This document shows, one piece after another, positions 1-8,543 of a stretch of DNA of 33,426 nt. A program made the position numbers and the translations under genes. The stretch is from Clostridiales bacterium (GTDB lineage Bacteria; Bacillota; Clostridia; Peptostreptococcales; NVVX01): the NCBI GenBank assembly GCA_021129775.1, contig JAJOKP010000160.1, positions 1 to 33,426 of the forward strand. Reading direction: 5' to 3'. How positions within the stretch are numbered: the first letter of the stretch is position 1; each line of letters starts with the position of its first letter. The notes below the pieces were generated by a model, which worked only from the letters and a program-made list of their open reading frames with translations, did not search any database and had not been told where the DNA came from.

Positions 1-177
1 ATGAACGAAAATCCTTCGCAACATTGCACAGCTTATTTCATCACAAGCCCTAAGTGTATCTGGTAATAAGTTTTAAAACCAGAGTATTTTTGAAGGAATC
101 AACTTTTTATGCATTAAGTTTTAGGACTGTGGCTCAAAATCGTAGGTTCTTTTAGTAAAATCGAGAGGAGAATACTA

Positions 178-1203
178 ATGAAAAGGAAATTTGCTTTATT
201 TTTAGCTTTAATGTTAATTGTTTCACTATCAGTTTTTGGTTGTGCAGAAAAGGTAGATGATACAGAAGCAGACAAACCAGCTGCAGAAGACACGGATACG
301 GATACAGCTAAGGAAGATACAGAAGTTCAGTTTATAACGATTGCAACAGGTGGAAGCGCTGGTGCTTACTTTGCGTTAGGTGGAACAGTAGCGAGACTAC
401 TAAATGAAAACCTTGACAATGTAAACGCATCAGTTCAGTCTACAGGTGCTTCAGCAGTGAACTCAACTTTGATGGGCGAAGGAAAAATTGAAGTAGCCTT
501 TGCAATGAATGACGTTGTAAGTTATGCTTTTACAGGCACAGAACTTTTTACGGAAAGAGGAACATTTGATAACATTAGAGGGATTGCATCTCTATATCCT
601 AATTTTGTACAAATTATAACCTTAAAAGAATCAGGAATAACTGAAGTAGAAGATATGAAAGGAAAAAGAATTGGTGTAGGTGCACCAGGCAGTGGCACGG
701 AAGTTAATGCACGACAAATACTTGCAGCACATGGAATAACTTACGATGATATTGATGCGGATTTCTTATCATATGCAGAAGCTGTAGAGCAAATGAAAAA
801 CGGTGCTGTTGATGCTGCGTTTTTAACATCAGGAATACCAAATGCTGCAATACTTGATTTAGCAACGACAAGAGACGTAGTAATTGTACCGATTAGAAAA
901 GAAGTTATTGAAAATGTTTTAGCTCCAGAGTTTCCGTTTTATTCGCCAGAGGCAATACCAGGTGGAATGTATGACGAAGAAGAAGCAGTTCCGACAGCTG
1001 CAGTTACAACAATTATGATAACTAGAGCTGAATTAAGTGAGGAATTAGTATACAACATCACAAAAACAATATTTGAAAACTTAGATGATTTGGCTAATAC
1101 GCATGCATCAGGTGGGAAAATCTGCCTTGATAAGGTGAGAATTGCAATGCCTGTACCTTTACATCCAGGTGCAGAAAAATTCTTCAGCGAATTAGGGAAA
1201 TAA
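178..1203 (+). CDS. TAXI family TRAP transporter solute-binding lipoprotein
   Basis: ORF with lipoprotein signal (LSVFGCAEK); body ITIATGGSAGAYFALGGTVARLLNE and GVGAPGSGTEVNARQIL typical of TAXI SBPs; followed by a fused TRAP permease. Confidence 0.93.
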   Translation: MKRKFALFLALMLIVSLSVFGCAEKVDDTEADKPAAEDTDTDTAKEDTEVQFITIATGGSAGAYFALGGTVARLLNENLDNVNASVQSTGASAVNSTLMGEGKIEVAFAMNDVVSYAFTGTELFTERGTFDNIRGIASLYPNFVQIITLKESGITEVEDMKGKRIGVGAPGSGTEVNARQILAAHGITYDDIDADFLSYAEAVEQMKNGAVDAAFLTSGIPNAAILDLATTRDVVIVPIRKEVIENVLAPEFPFYSPEAIPGGMYDEEEAVPTAAVTTIMITRAELSEELVYNITKTIFENLDDLANTHASGGKICLDKVRIAMPVPLHPGAEKFFSELGK

Positions 1204-1334
1204 TTACAACAAGACACTAGGGACGTTTCATCTGTCTTATTTTTCATCGAAGTGAAAATGCTTAAGACCAAAACAAGACAAATGAAACATCTCTGGTGTC
1301 TTACCAAGATGCATATTAGTATGATTAGTGGAGG

Positions 1335-3287
1335 ATGAAGCAGATGGAAAAAAAATCAGTGGATGTGACTATTGATAGCAATGAATTATTAAGAGAATTT
1401 GACACAGAGGCAAGATATAGGAAAATAAGCAAGGCAAGTCTAACAGGTAAATTTATATTTTTAGTATGTGTTGCGTTTGCGTTGTTTCATTTATATACAT
1501 CTGCTTTCGGTCCTTTAACTACTCTAGTTCACAGGGCGGTGCATACTGCAGTGGTAATGGCACTTGTCTTCTTGCTCTATCCACATAATAAAAAATATAT
1601 GAAAAGTAAACCTCTAATTGCCGACTGGCTATTTGCTGCGCTTTCTATCGTGATGGGTTTATACATTATGATATTTTTTAAAGACATTGTTATGCGAGCA
1701 GGGATGCCAAATACTATGGATATAGTTTTTGGATTAATGACAATTTTGCTAGTTTTAGAAGCTGGTAGGCGCGTTGTTGGAAAAGAGATAGCAATACTAG
1801 CGTTAGTTTTTATGCTTTACGCACATTTTGGGCGGAGCATACCTGGCATCATGGCGCACAGAGGGTATTCACTATATGCAATTGCTGAGTATATGTATCT
1901 TACTACGGAAGGAATATTTGGAATTGCGATAGGAGTATCCTCAACGTACATTATCTTGTTTATCTTGTTTGGAGCGTTTTTAGCAAAGTCAGGCATGGGT
2001 CAGTTTTTTAATGATTTAGCAATGGCAATAGCAGGTGCTGGTAGTGGTGGACCTGCTAAAGTGGCAGTAGTATCTAGTGGGCTGTTAGGATCAATTAACG
2101 GAAGTGCTGTAGCAAATGTAGTTACAACAGGAGCTTTTACAATTCCGCTTATGAAAAAGATAGGATATAGTAAAGAATTTTCAGGAGCTGTTGAGGCAAC
2201 TGCCTCTGTTGGAGGACAGATACTACCGCCTGTTATGGGCGCGGCGGCATTTATAATGGCGGAGTCCTTAGGGATTAAGTATATTACAATCGCGGCGGCA
2301 GCAGTAATACCAGCTTTCTTGTACTATTTAGGCTTAATCGTAATGATACATTTAAGAGCTAAAAAAGATGGTTTGGTAGGTCTTCCTAAAGATCAATTGC
2401 CAGAAATTAAAAGAGTATTAAAAGAAAGAGGACATTTGATTTTACCGATTCTAGTGTTGTTATATCTATTAGTACAAGGTTATACACCGATCTTTTCTGC
2501 ATTTTATTCTATCTTGTCAACAATTGTGGTGAGTTTTTTTAGAAAAAACACCAGAATGACCATTAAAGATATTATTGATGCTTTAGAAGATGGAACGAGA
2601 ACAGTTTTGGGTGTTGCAATGGCTTGTGCTGTCGTAGGACTAATTATAGGTGTTGCAACGCTGACAGGCTTTGGGCTAAAACTAGCAAGCATAATACTAA
2701 TGGTTGGGCAAGGTAATTTGCTATTAACGCTAGTATTAACAATGATAGCATGTATCGTTTTAGGAATGGGATTACCGTCAATACCTGCATATATAATTAC
2801 TGCTACAATGGCTGCTCCAGCCTTAGCGCAAATGGGCATACCCCATCTGGTTTCGCATATGTTTGTGTTTTACTTTGGAATGCTGGCAAATCTAACGCCA
2901 CCAGTGGCATTAGCTGCATTTGCAGGAGCAGGAATAGCTGGTGGGAATACAACTAAAACGGGTATACAAGCAGTGAAATTGGCTTTGGCAGGATTTATTG
3001 TCCCGTATATGTTTGTCTATTCACCAGCGTTGCTATTGATAGATGCAACAACAATCCAAATTATACTAGCAGCAGGAACTGCAGCAATAGGAGTTATAGC
3101 GCTTGGTGCAGCGGTGGAAGGGTATTTGCTTACTAAAATCAATCCGCTTTTTAGAGTGGCATTAATAGTAGCAGCATTAACCTTAATGCATGCTAACATA
3201 CTAACCGATGCGGTAGGGATAGTGATTGTATTAGTAGTATTTACAATGCAAAAAGCAATGATAAAAAAAGAGATTAATATTGCCTAA
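1335..3287 (+). CDS. TRAP transporter fused 4TM/12TM permease (TAXI-associated)
   Basis: 650-aa polytopic protein with GSINGSAVANVVTTGAFTIPLMKKIGY and EATASVGGQILPPVMGAAAFIMAE motifs; follows the TAXI SBP. Confidence 0.93.
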   Translation: MKQMEKKSVDVTIDSNELLREFDTEARYRKISKASLTGKFIFLVCVAFALFHLYTSAFGPLTTLVHRAVHTAVVMALVFLLYPHNKKYMKSKPLIADWLFAALSIVMGLYIMIFFKDIVMRAGMPNTMDIVFGLMTILLVLEAGRRVVGKEIAILALVFMLYAHFGRSIPGIMAHRGYSLYAIAEYMYLTTEGIFGIAIGVSSTYIILFILFGAFLAKSGMGQFFNDLAMAIAGAGSGGPAKVAVVSSGLLGSINGSAVANVVTTGAFTIPLMKKIGYSKEFSGAVEATASVGGQILPPVMGAAAFIMAESLGIKYITIAAAAVIPAFLYYLGLIVMIHLRAKKDGLVGLPKDQLPEIKRVLKERGHLILPILVLLYLLVQGYTPIFSAFYSILSTIVVSFFRKNTRMTIKDIIDALEDGTRTVLGVAMACAVVGLIIGVATLTGFGLKLASIILMVGQGNLLLTLVLTMIACIVLGMGLPSIPAYIITATMAAPALAQMGIPHLVSHMFVFYFGMLANLTPPVALAAFAGAGIAGGNTTKTGIQAVKLALAGFIVPYMFVYSPALLLIDATTIQIILAAGTAAIGVIALGAAVEGYLLTKINPLFRVALIVAALTLMHANILTDAVGIVIVLVVFTMQKAMIKKEINIA

Positions 3288-3302
3288 TAACCACATCCTC
3301 AT

Positions 3303-3352
3303 AAAAAACCAATCAATCTGCATTTGTTAGTGTAGATCGGTTGGTTTTTTTT
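3303..3352 (+). terminator. Rho-independent terminator after the TAXI-TRAP operon
   Basis: aaaaaaccaatcaatctgca...tgtagatcggttggtttttttt hairpin with T-tract. Confidence 0.8.
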
Positions 3353-3486
3353 ATGAACAAAGCTAATGGGGATAGTTCATATTTGCCTATAAAGAACAGC
3401 TTTTTGTGCGATTTCGAACTCACTGTCTTAGTCTTTGACAAATTGGGGCTATTCTTACATTGTTTTTTGTAAGCAGGGAATATTTT

Positions 3487-4002
3487 TTACGGAGAATTGG
3501 TCTGCGACTTTAGTTTTTCAAGCATATATTCATAGAGAGCAATCTTTTCAGCAAAAATTTTCACAGGAGTATCAGAAGCAACGTGTTGATATAACTTCAA
3601 GGTCGAATTATTAAAAGTAAAAGTATGTTTAGAAGTAGTAGAAATCCCGTAAATAATAGAGGGCATTGTTTTATTAATTTCGCTAAATGTAATAAATCCA
3701 TCTTCCACTATGGTTTTATTTCCTATGATATGTGGCACCCCCGCCCCAAAAGCCTTAAATTTCGTAGCAGTGAGTATAATACTTAGCTCCTCATCAACAG
3801 AAAAAAGCTCAGTCCAAGGCTCAAGCTCTACAGAGTGAATCCACTGCATGCTAAAAGTGTCTTCAGGTGAGACTTTGAAAATAGAAATGATTTCGTTCGT
3901 ATTAACATTTAAAAGAATTAGTGTGTCAATTTTAATGAAAAATGAAGATAAAAAAAGCAAAAATAGAATAATGCACAAATAAAACACTTTTACTTTGCTC
4001 AT
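3487..4002 (-). CDS. DUF1850-like protein
   Basis: N-terminal TM, then MQWIHSVELEPWTELFSV and FKAFGAGVPH motifs resembling DUF1850; 12 nt downstream of feoB. Confidence 0.7.
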   Translation of the reverse strand: MSKVKVFYLCIILFLLFLSSFFIKIDTLILLNVNTNEIISIFKVSPEDTFSMQWIHSVELEPWTELFSVDEELSIILTATKFKAFGAGVPHIIGNKTIVEDGFITFSEINKTMPSIIYGISTTSKHTFTFNNSTLKLYQHVASDTPVKIFAEKIALYEYMLEKLKSQTNSP

Positions 4003-4014
4003 AAAAACTCACTC

Positions 4015-5817
4015 CTAAAAAAACAATGCCCCTATACGAGAAAATATACCGCCGAGTAGAAAGGCTATGCCTGTTGTGAAAACGAACATTTTTACAGCCG
4101 TAGAAAGGTCGAATTCGCGTGCTACAATGGCTACTATAGCCACACAAGGCACGTAAAACAGTCCCACTATCGCTCCCACAAAAAGCTGTACTGTAGTAAG
4201 ATCCATTTCCAAAAGAGGCAATACTGTAAGCTCGCGACGAAAAAGTCCTAGAACTAAAGGAACGGCTACTTCTTCAGGAAGTTGCAACCATCCTACAACT
4301 AAAGGACTAAGCAATCTGCCTAAACCCGCCATAACACCGGTCTCGTATAAAACTGCTGCTAGACCGACAGCTGCTATCAAAGGTATTCCTCCTTGAAGAA
4401 TAAAATTCTTTATTCTTAGTCCAATCTTTTTAGCTAAAACAGTGATTTTAGGAAAAAGCAAATCTGGCACTTCCATCAAAACTGGTTGAAGTGTTCCTTT
4501 TAGAAAATAATCCAAAATAATGCCAGTTAAAATAAGAGCAAGCATAGAAACAAAAAAGACAGCCAACATAACAGGAATAGATCTTGCTGCTAACAAAGAT
4601 ATAAAGGCACCTGTTTGTGAAATGCAGGGGATAGTTAAGCAAATCATAGCAGTAATTATTTTTCGTTCTTTTAAAGAACTTAAAGTTCTTGTAGCCATAA
4701 TTGCAGGAATACCGCAACCATAACCTAGTAAAAGAGGAATAATACCCGAACCATGCACGCCGATTTTGTGTAACAGTCCATCTAAAAGACAGCCGAGTCG
4801 CGGTAAATACCCGCTATCCTCTAAAAGACTCAAGGCAATATAGAAAGAAATAACGTACGGTAATACCAAAGTAAAAGGCCATTCTATTCCCTTTACCAAA
4901 AATCCAAACTCTCCAATAAGAATGTTTTGAATTATACCAGAGGGGATTATGTTTTCCACAACAAATACTACTTGAGGAATAATTAAACCACGAAATAAAG
5001 GCAGTAGCACTGCCTGCCGCAAACCCATTCCCAAACCAACAATTATGCCAAAAGTAGTTGCTAGAATCAAGACAGCAAGTGGGAGACCAGGCCAAGGCAA
5101 CATTAACAAATCTCCTATTTTTTGTCTTTTAAGAGGAACGTCAAGAACCGTATGTTGTGTGACTTTTGCTATTAGTTTTTCTGTTTTTTCCCAACGACTT
5201 TCTTGACTGCCCCTTATAAGCGCCGAGTAATCCGATTTTTTTTTATTTGTGGTAACTTCTGCCAGGGTAGTTTTTAATTTTTCTATTCCTTTTCCAGTAA
5301 TTGCAACAGTCGGTTCGACAGCTATACCTAGTTCATGAGAAAGAAGTGTAACATCAATAACATATCCCTTTTCATGTGCTAAATCAGTACGGTTTAGAGC
5401 TACAAGCGTTGGTATTCCATGCTCCAAAATTTGCAAAAGAAAATACAGACCAGGTTCTAGATTGTTGGCATCTAGTACATATATAATTGCGTCTGGTTTT
5501 TGGGGTAGAACTTCTCCTGTCTCAGCAGAGGAATCACAATGACCCAATTTGCCTTTCTCGAAGGAAGATTTCCCCGACAACATTTCTATAGCTATTTTTT
5601 CAGCATCGTTTGTCGCGTCTAATGTATATGTTCCAGGCACATCTATTATTAAAAAATTATTATCTTTTATAGCTGTATTTCCTATTGTAAAATCTACTGT
5701 AGTTCCTGCATAGTTAGCTACACTTGCATTTAGTCCAGTAAGTTTGTTGAAAATTACGCTTTTACCGACATTGGGGGTGCCCATAAGTAAAACAGTGGCT
5801 TTATCTTGAAATTTCAA
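4015..5817 (-). CDS. feoB: Ferrous iron transport protein B (FeoB)
   Basis: N-terminal GTPase G1 motif GTPNVGKSVIFNKLTG, DVPGTYTL; C-terminal nucleoside-gate-like TM region with GYGCGIPAIMATRTL. Confidence 0.95.
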   Translation of the reverse strand: MKFQDKATVLLMGTPNVGKSVIFNKLTGLNASVANYAGTTVDFTIGNTAIKDNNFLIIDVPGTYTLDATNDAEKIAIEMLSGKSSFEKGKLGHCDSSAETGEVLPQKPDAIIYVLDANNLEPGLYFLLQILEHGIPTLVALNRTDLAHEKGYVIDVTLLSHELGIAVEPTVAITGKGIEKLKTTLAEVTTNKKKSDYSALIRGSQESRWEKTEKLIAKVTQHTVLDVPLKRQKIGDLLMLPWPGLPLAVLILATTFGIIVGLGMGLRQAVLLPLFRGLIIPQVVFVVENIIPSGIIQNILIGEFGFLVKGIEWPFTLVLPYVISFYIALSLLEDSGYLPRLGCLLDGLLHKIGVHGSGIIPLLLGYGCGIPAIMATRTLSSLKERKIITAMICLTIPCISQTGAFISLLAARSIPVMLAVFFVSMLALILTGIILDYFLKGTLQPVLMEVPDLLFPKITVLAKKIGLRIKNFILQGGIPLIAAVGLAAVLYETGVMAGLGRLLSPLVVGWLQLPEEVAVPLVLGLFRRELTVLPLLEMDLTTVQLFVGAIVGLFYVPCVAIVAIVAREFDLSTAVKMFVFTTGIAFLLGGIFSRIGALFF

Positions 5818-5856
5818 ATTTGCGTTATCTCCCTTCTTATCCGTCCTTTGTCTTTC

Positions 5857-5958
5857 AGAGTTAAGACTCCCACTTCTTTTAAGTGGGAACTATCAATCAG
5901 GTGGGGTAGAATCCCCATCTGATTCCCCGATGTTCAGCGTAGCTAGACGAGTTCACTG
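5857..5958. repeat. Structured dispersed repeat, copy 1 (possible IS200/IS605-end-like or PATE/MITE-like element)
   Basis: gttaagactcccactt...aagtgggaac...atcaggtggggtagaatccccatctgattccccgatgttcagcgtagctagacgagttcactg; near-identical core at 22814..22971; successive hairpins. Confidence 0.7.
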
Positions 5959-6005
5959 GCGTATCACTTATTTGAAGATATTTGATCTTGATTAAACGAT
6001 ACAAT

Positions 6006-6362
6006 CTACTCCACAGCTAATTTTATTTGCTGTGCCAGAACACGCCCTATAGCGATGTTTCTGTCTTCAATCTTAATAATGATTGGTCCGCCAAAATATT
6101 GCCAGCCTAGTACTCGTATTTTTTTATTAAGTCTGAGACCAAGGGAAGACATAATAGACTGCTTAGGAACAAAAGTAATAGAAGCTTCATTTCCTTTTGT
6201 CATCTGCGCAAGAGTCAATTTTTCATTGTTAGTCTCATGGTTGTTTTTAGAAACTTTCTTAACCTGATTATATTTCCATTTATTAAACAAAACACCACTC
6301 CTTTTCAAAGTTTTTCCTTCAGTAATTGTTTTCCGACTAGTAAGCAGACAACATTTAGGCAC
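6006..6362 (-). CDS. feoA: FeoA domain protein
   Basis: C-terminal ~70 aa LTLAQMTKGNEASITFVPKQSIMSSLGLRLNKKIRVLGWQYFGGPIIIKIEDRNIAIGRVLAQQI is FeoA/SH3-like; upstream of feoB on the same strand; true start may be internal. Confidence 0.82.
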   Translation of the reverse strand: MPKCCLLTSRKTITEGKTLKRSGVLFNKWKYNQVKKVSKNNHETNNEKLTLAQMTKGNEASITFVPKQSIMSSLGLRLNKKIRVLGWQYFGGPIIIKIEDRNIAIGRVLAQQIKLAVE

Positions 6363-6470
6363 TTGAAAAACAAGCTAATTCTCAGGCTAAAAGTATAGTT
6401 GTTTTTTTGATCTGCTTTATAAAAAAAAGATTCATGTTACTAAAATTTTGATTTTTTGTTTGCTTTTAGC

Positions 6471-6566
6471 TGATAAGAATTATCACTTACGTCAACTTAA
6501 AATAATTATACTATAATTGAAAACTATAGTCAATATCAAAATTTATCGACATATCAAAATCTATTG
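6471..6566 (-). promoter_or_regulatory. feoA promoter module: Fur-like box, sigmaA promoter, upstream 18-bp-period direct repeats
   Basis: TGATAAGAATTATCA at 6471-6485; minus-strand TTGACT-N17-TATAAT (-10 at 6505-6510, -35 at 6528-6533); direct repeats atatcaaaatttatcg / atatcaaaatctattg at 6533-6548 and 6551-6566. Confidence 0.8.
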
Positions 6567-6576
6567 GGTTTATGGT

Positions 6577-6774
6577 ACTGTTCAGAGGCGAATACGTTTC
6601 GAATAGCCTGAGCGCCCCCCAACATGTCACCCTGAACGAACGCAGTGAGTTGAATGGGTCTCAAAAATAGATAATTAAGCAAAAAAAGAAATATTAAATT
6701 GCTTTGGCAAAGGAGCAGACCCGTTCGACTCGCAAAAGCTCGCTCAGGGTGACAGTCCATTACCTCTGAACAGT
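6577..6774. repeat. Nested palindromic MITE-like element
   Basis: Outer inverted repeat ACTGTTCAGAGG (6577-6588) / CCTCTGAACAGT (6763-6774); inner arms tgtcaccctgaacgaacgcagtgagttgaatgggtct (6625-6661) / agacccgttcgactcgcaaaagctcgctcagggtgaca (6717-6754). Confidence 0.75.
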
Positions 6775-6816
6775 AAGAAGAGGTTAAGTTTAATCATAAA
6801 TTTTTTGATAAGAAGC

Positions 6817-6878
6817 TTGACAAAAATTTAGAAAATGCTATAATAATTAACAAGTGATGATAATGAATATTATTCACA
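6817..6878 (+). promoter_or_regulatory. Promoter of the 7071 lipoprotein with Fur-like box
   Basis: TTGACA (6817-6822)-N16-TATAAT (6839-6844), followed by gtgatgataatgaatattattcac (6855-6878) resembling a Fur box. Confidence 0.7.
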
Positions 6879-7070
6879 GTTCGATATCATTACTTGTTGT
6901 TGGACAAATAATGGCAGACACATATTATAATATTAAAGAGGAGGGAAGCGTTGGCAATAGTAAGGTAGATTCGTAATTATGCTTGATCTGGCAAGGATGT
7001 TGGAGAGGGTAGAATAATTGTACCTGAAATTTAAAACGATAAGAACAGAAAAAAGGAGTGAACAAATTAT

Positions 7071-8291
7071 ATGAAAATTAAAAAAAGTTTGTTGCTGATG
7101 TTAAGTTTGATGTTGATTGTCTCTTTAACTGGTTGCGGAGAGGCACCTGTTGAAACGCAACAGGAACCTGCTGTAACACAACAGGAACCTGCTGTAACAC
7201 AACAGGAACAAGATGAGAAACAGGAAAAAGCACCAGAAATAGTAGAAACTTCACTTCTTGGGCAAGCACCAGGTTCAGTGAGAAAAGACTTTGAACATGC
7301 GGTTTTAAAGTTTTTCCCAGAAGAAACAGGACACAGGATTTCCCAAACATGGTTTCGTGGTTGCTTTGACAGTGCAGACGATTTTTGGGAAGGAGCAAAC
7401 AAGGGAGAATTAAATGCAAATGTAATTATGGCTTATGGTCGTACAGGTGAAGCGCCAGAAGGAACAGACATTTATGGTGCTTGGTATGTCAGCCGTCCTT
7501 TGTTGAAGTCAATGCCTAATCATATCACTCTAAGGCCGGAATTTGAGGTCTTAGTCGATCCTGAGGCACTTTGGCAAGTCCCATTCGTGGATACAATGCT
7601 AATTATATATAATCCAACGCTGATTGATCGTAAAGACGTACCTACAAGTTGGGCTGGATTAGCCGATTTTGATAAACAAATCGCTATACCTGCTTGGGGT
7701 TGTTTTGCTATGAGAACACTTACTTATCTGTATGAGATTGTAGGTGAGGATAAATTCACGCAAATTATGGAAAACGGTGGAGTGCCAGCATTAAAATTAT
7801 GCCGCGATGATTCGAGAGACGAGTTAGATAACCCACTAGCTGCTGGTTGCGCAGTTAAGGCAGTACTATCTACTGGAACAGATGAAATAAGACGAGGATT
7901 TGCAGGCAAAGATATTGCAGTTGGAATAGGATCGCTTCAAAGAGAAGAATTGAGGCTAGGATTAGAAGATGGAACATTAGGCGCCATTTGGCCAGAAGAA
8001 GGGGCAATGGCATTTCCTTATCTAATGGCAGTACGCAAAAACCCAAATGCAGCAGATTTGGCACTTTTCGATTTCTTGACTAAGGGTGAAACCATGCAAA
8101 AAATCGTTTTTGAGGGAGGATGGAGTTCTACACTTGTTGATGGACCAGTTCATCCCATTGTAGAAGAGAATAAATTTAACTATTATTTTGTATCTTTAGA
8201 AGAATTAAGAAATGAAACCACGCATCGACGCATTGAAGAAATTGTTGCAGAACACGGTTTGCATAAAAAAGGTTGCGTTTGCTGCCCTTAA
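7071..8291 (+). CDS. Extracellular solute-binding lipoprotein (ABC-type family 1-like, possible iron)
   Basis: Lipobox SLTGCG; repetitive TQQEPAV linker; SBP-like body (VDTMLIIYNPTLIDRKDVPTSWAGLAD, AIWPEEGAMAFPYLMAVRKNPNAADLALFDFLTKGETM); C-terminus GCVCCP; no permease or ATPase adjacent. Confidence 0.8.
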   Translation: MKIKKSLLLMLSLMLIVSLTGCGEAPVETQQEPAVTQQEPAVTQQEQDEKQEKAPEIVETSLLGQAPGSVRKDFEHAVLKFFPEETGHRISQTWFRGCFDSADDFWEGANKGELNANVIMAYGRTGEAPEGTDIYGAWYVSRPLLKSMPNHITLRPEFEVLVDPEALWQVPFVDTMLIIYNPTLIDRKDVPTSWAGLADFDKQIAIPAWGCFAMRTLTYLYEIVGEDKFTQIMENGGVPALKLCRDDSRDELDNPLAAGCAVKAVLSTGTDEIRRGFAGKDIAVGIGSLQREELRLGLEDGTLGAIWPEEGAMAFPYLMAVRKNPNAADLALFDFLTKGETMQKIVFEGGWSSTLVDGPVHPIVEENKFNYYFVSLEELRNETTHRRIEEIVAEHGLHKKGCVCCP

Positions 8292-8353
8292 TTGATAAGT
8301 CGAATGTAGTCGATTGTTGTAGAACACGTTTCGTATAAGCTGTAAGCTTTTCA

Positions 8354-8389
8354 AAATGTCCTCGCTATTAGTAGTGGGGGACATTTTTT
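8354..8389 (+). terminator. Rho-independent terminator after the SBP gene
   Basis: aaatgtcc...ggacattttttt-type hairpin with T-tract at 8354-8389. Confidence 0.7.
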
Positions 8390-8543
8390 GAGCATTTAGA
8401 ATTAAAACTGTTTTCAGAGTAAGAATCATGTTGTTTTTTTAAGAAAGAATTATGTTACTTTGCAAAGCTAAGTTCTTTAATATGGAGGGACATCAATTAA
8501 ACACAGAAGCTGCACAAATAAGGACTAAATTTTAATAAGTTTG

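Noticed and set aside
1-66. Short ORF MNENPSQHCTAYFITSPKCIW at the window edge
   Set aside because: 21 codons, no recognisable family, cut by the window start; cannot be supported.
939-1307. Antisense ORF to the TAXI SBP, and similar antisense ORFs throughout (e.g. 2504..2839, 13242..13466, 16929..17294, 20362..20655, 24537..24794)
   Set aside because: Shadow ORFs opposite well-supported coding genes; no independent start signals or recognisable domains.
3415-3432. cgaactcactgtctta as a third trace of the structured repeat end (cgagttcactgtctta)
   Set aside because: Only ~16 nt similar and none of the upstream hairpin sequence is present; too short to support.
6554-6760. 68-aa minus-strand ORF in the ORF track
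   Set aside because: Lies entirely in the nested palindromic element; no SD or family resemblance; fortuitous translation of a repeat.
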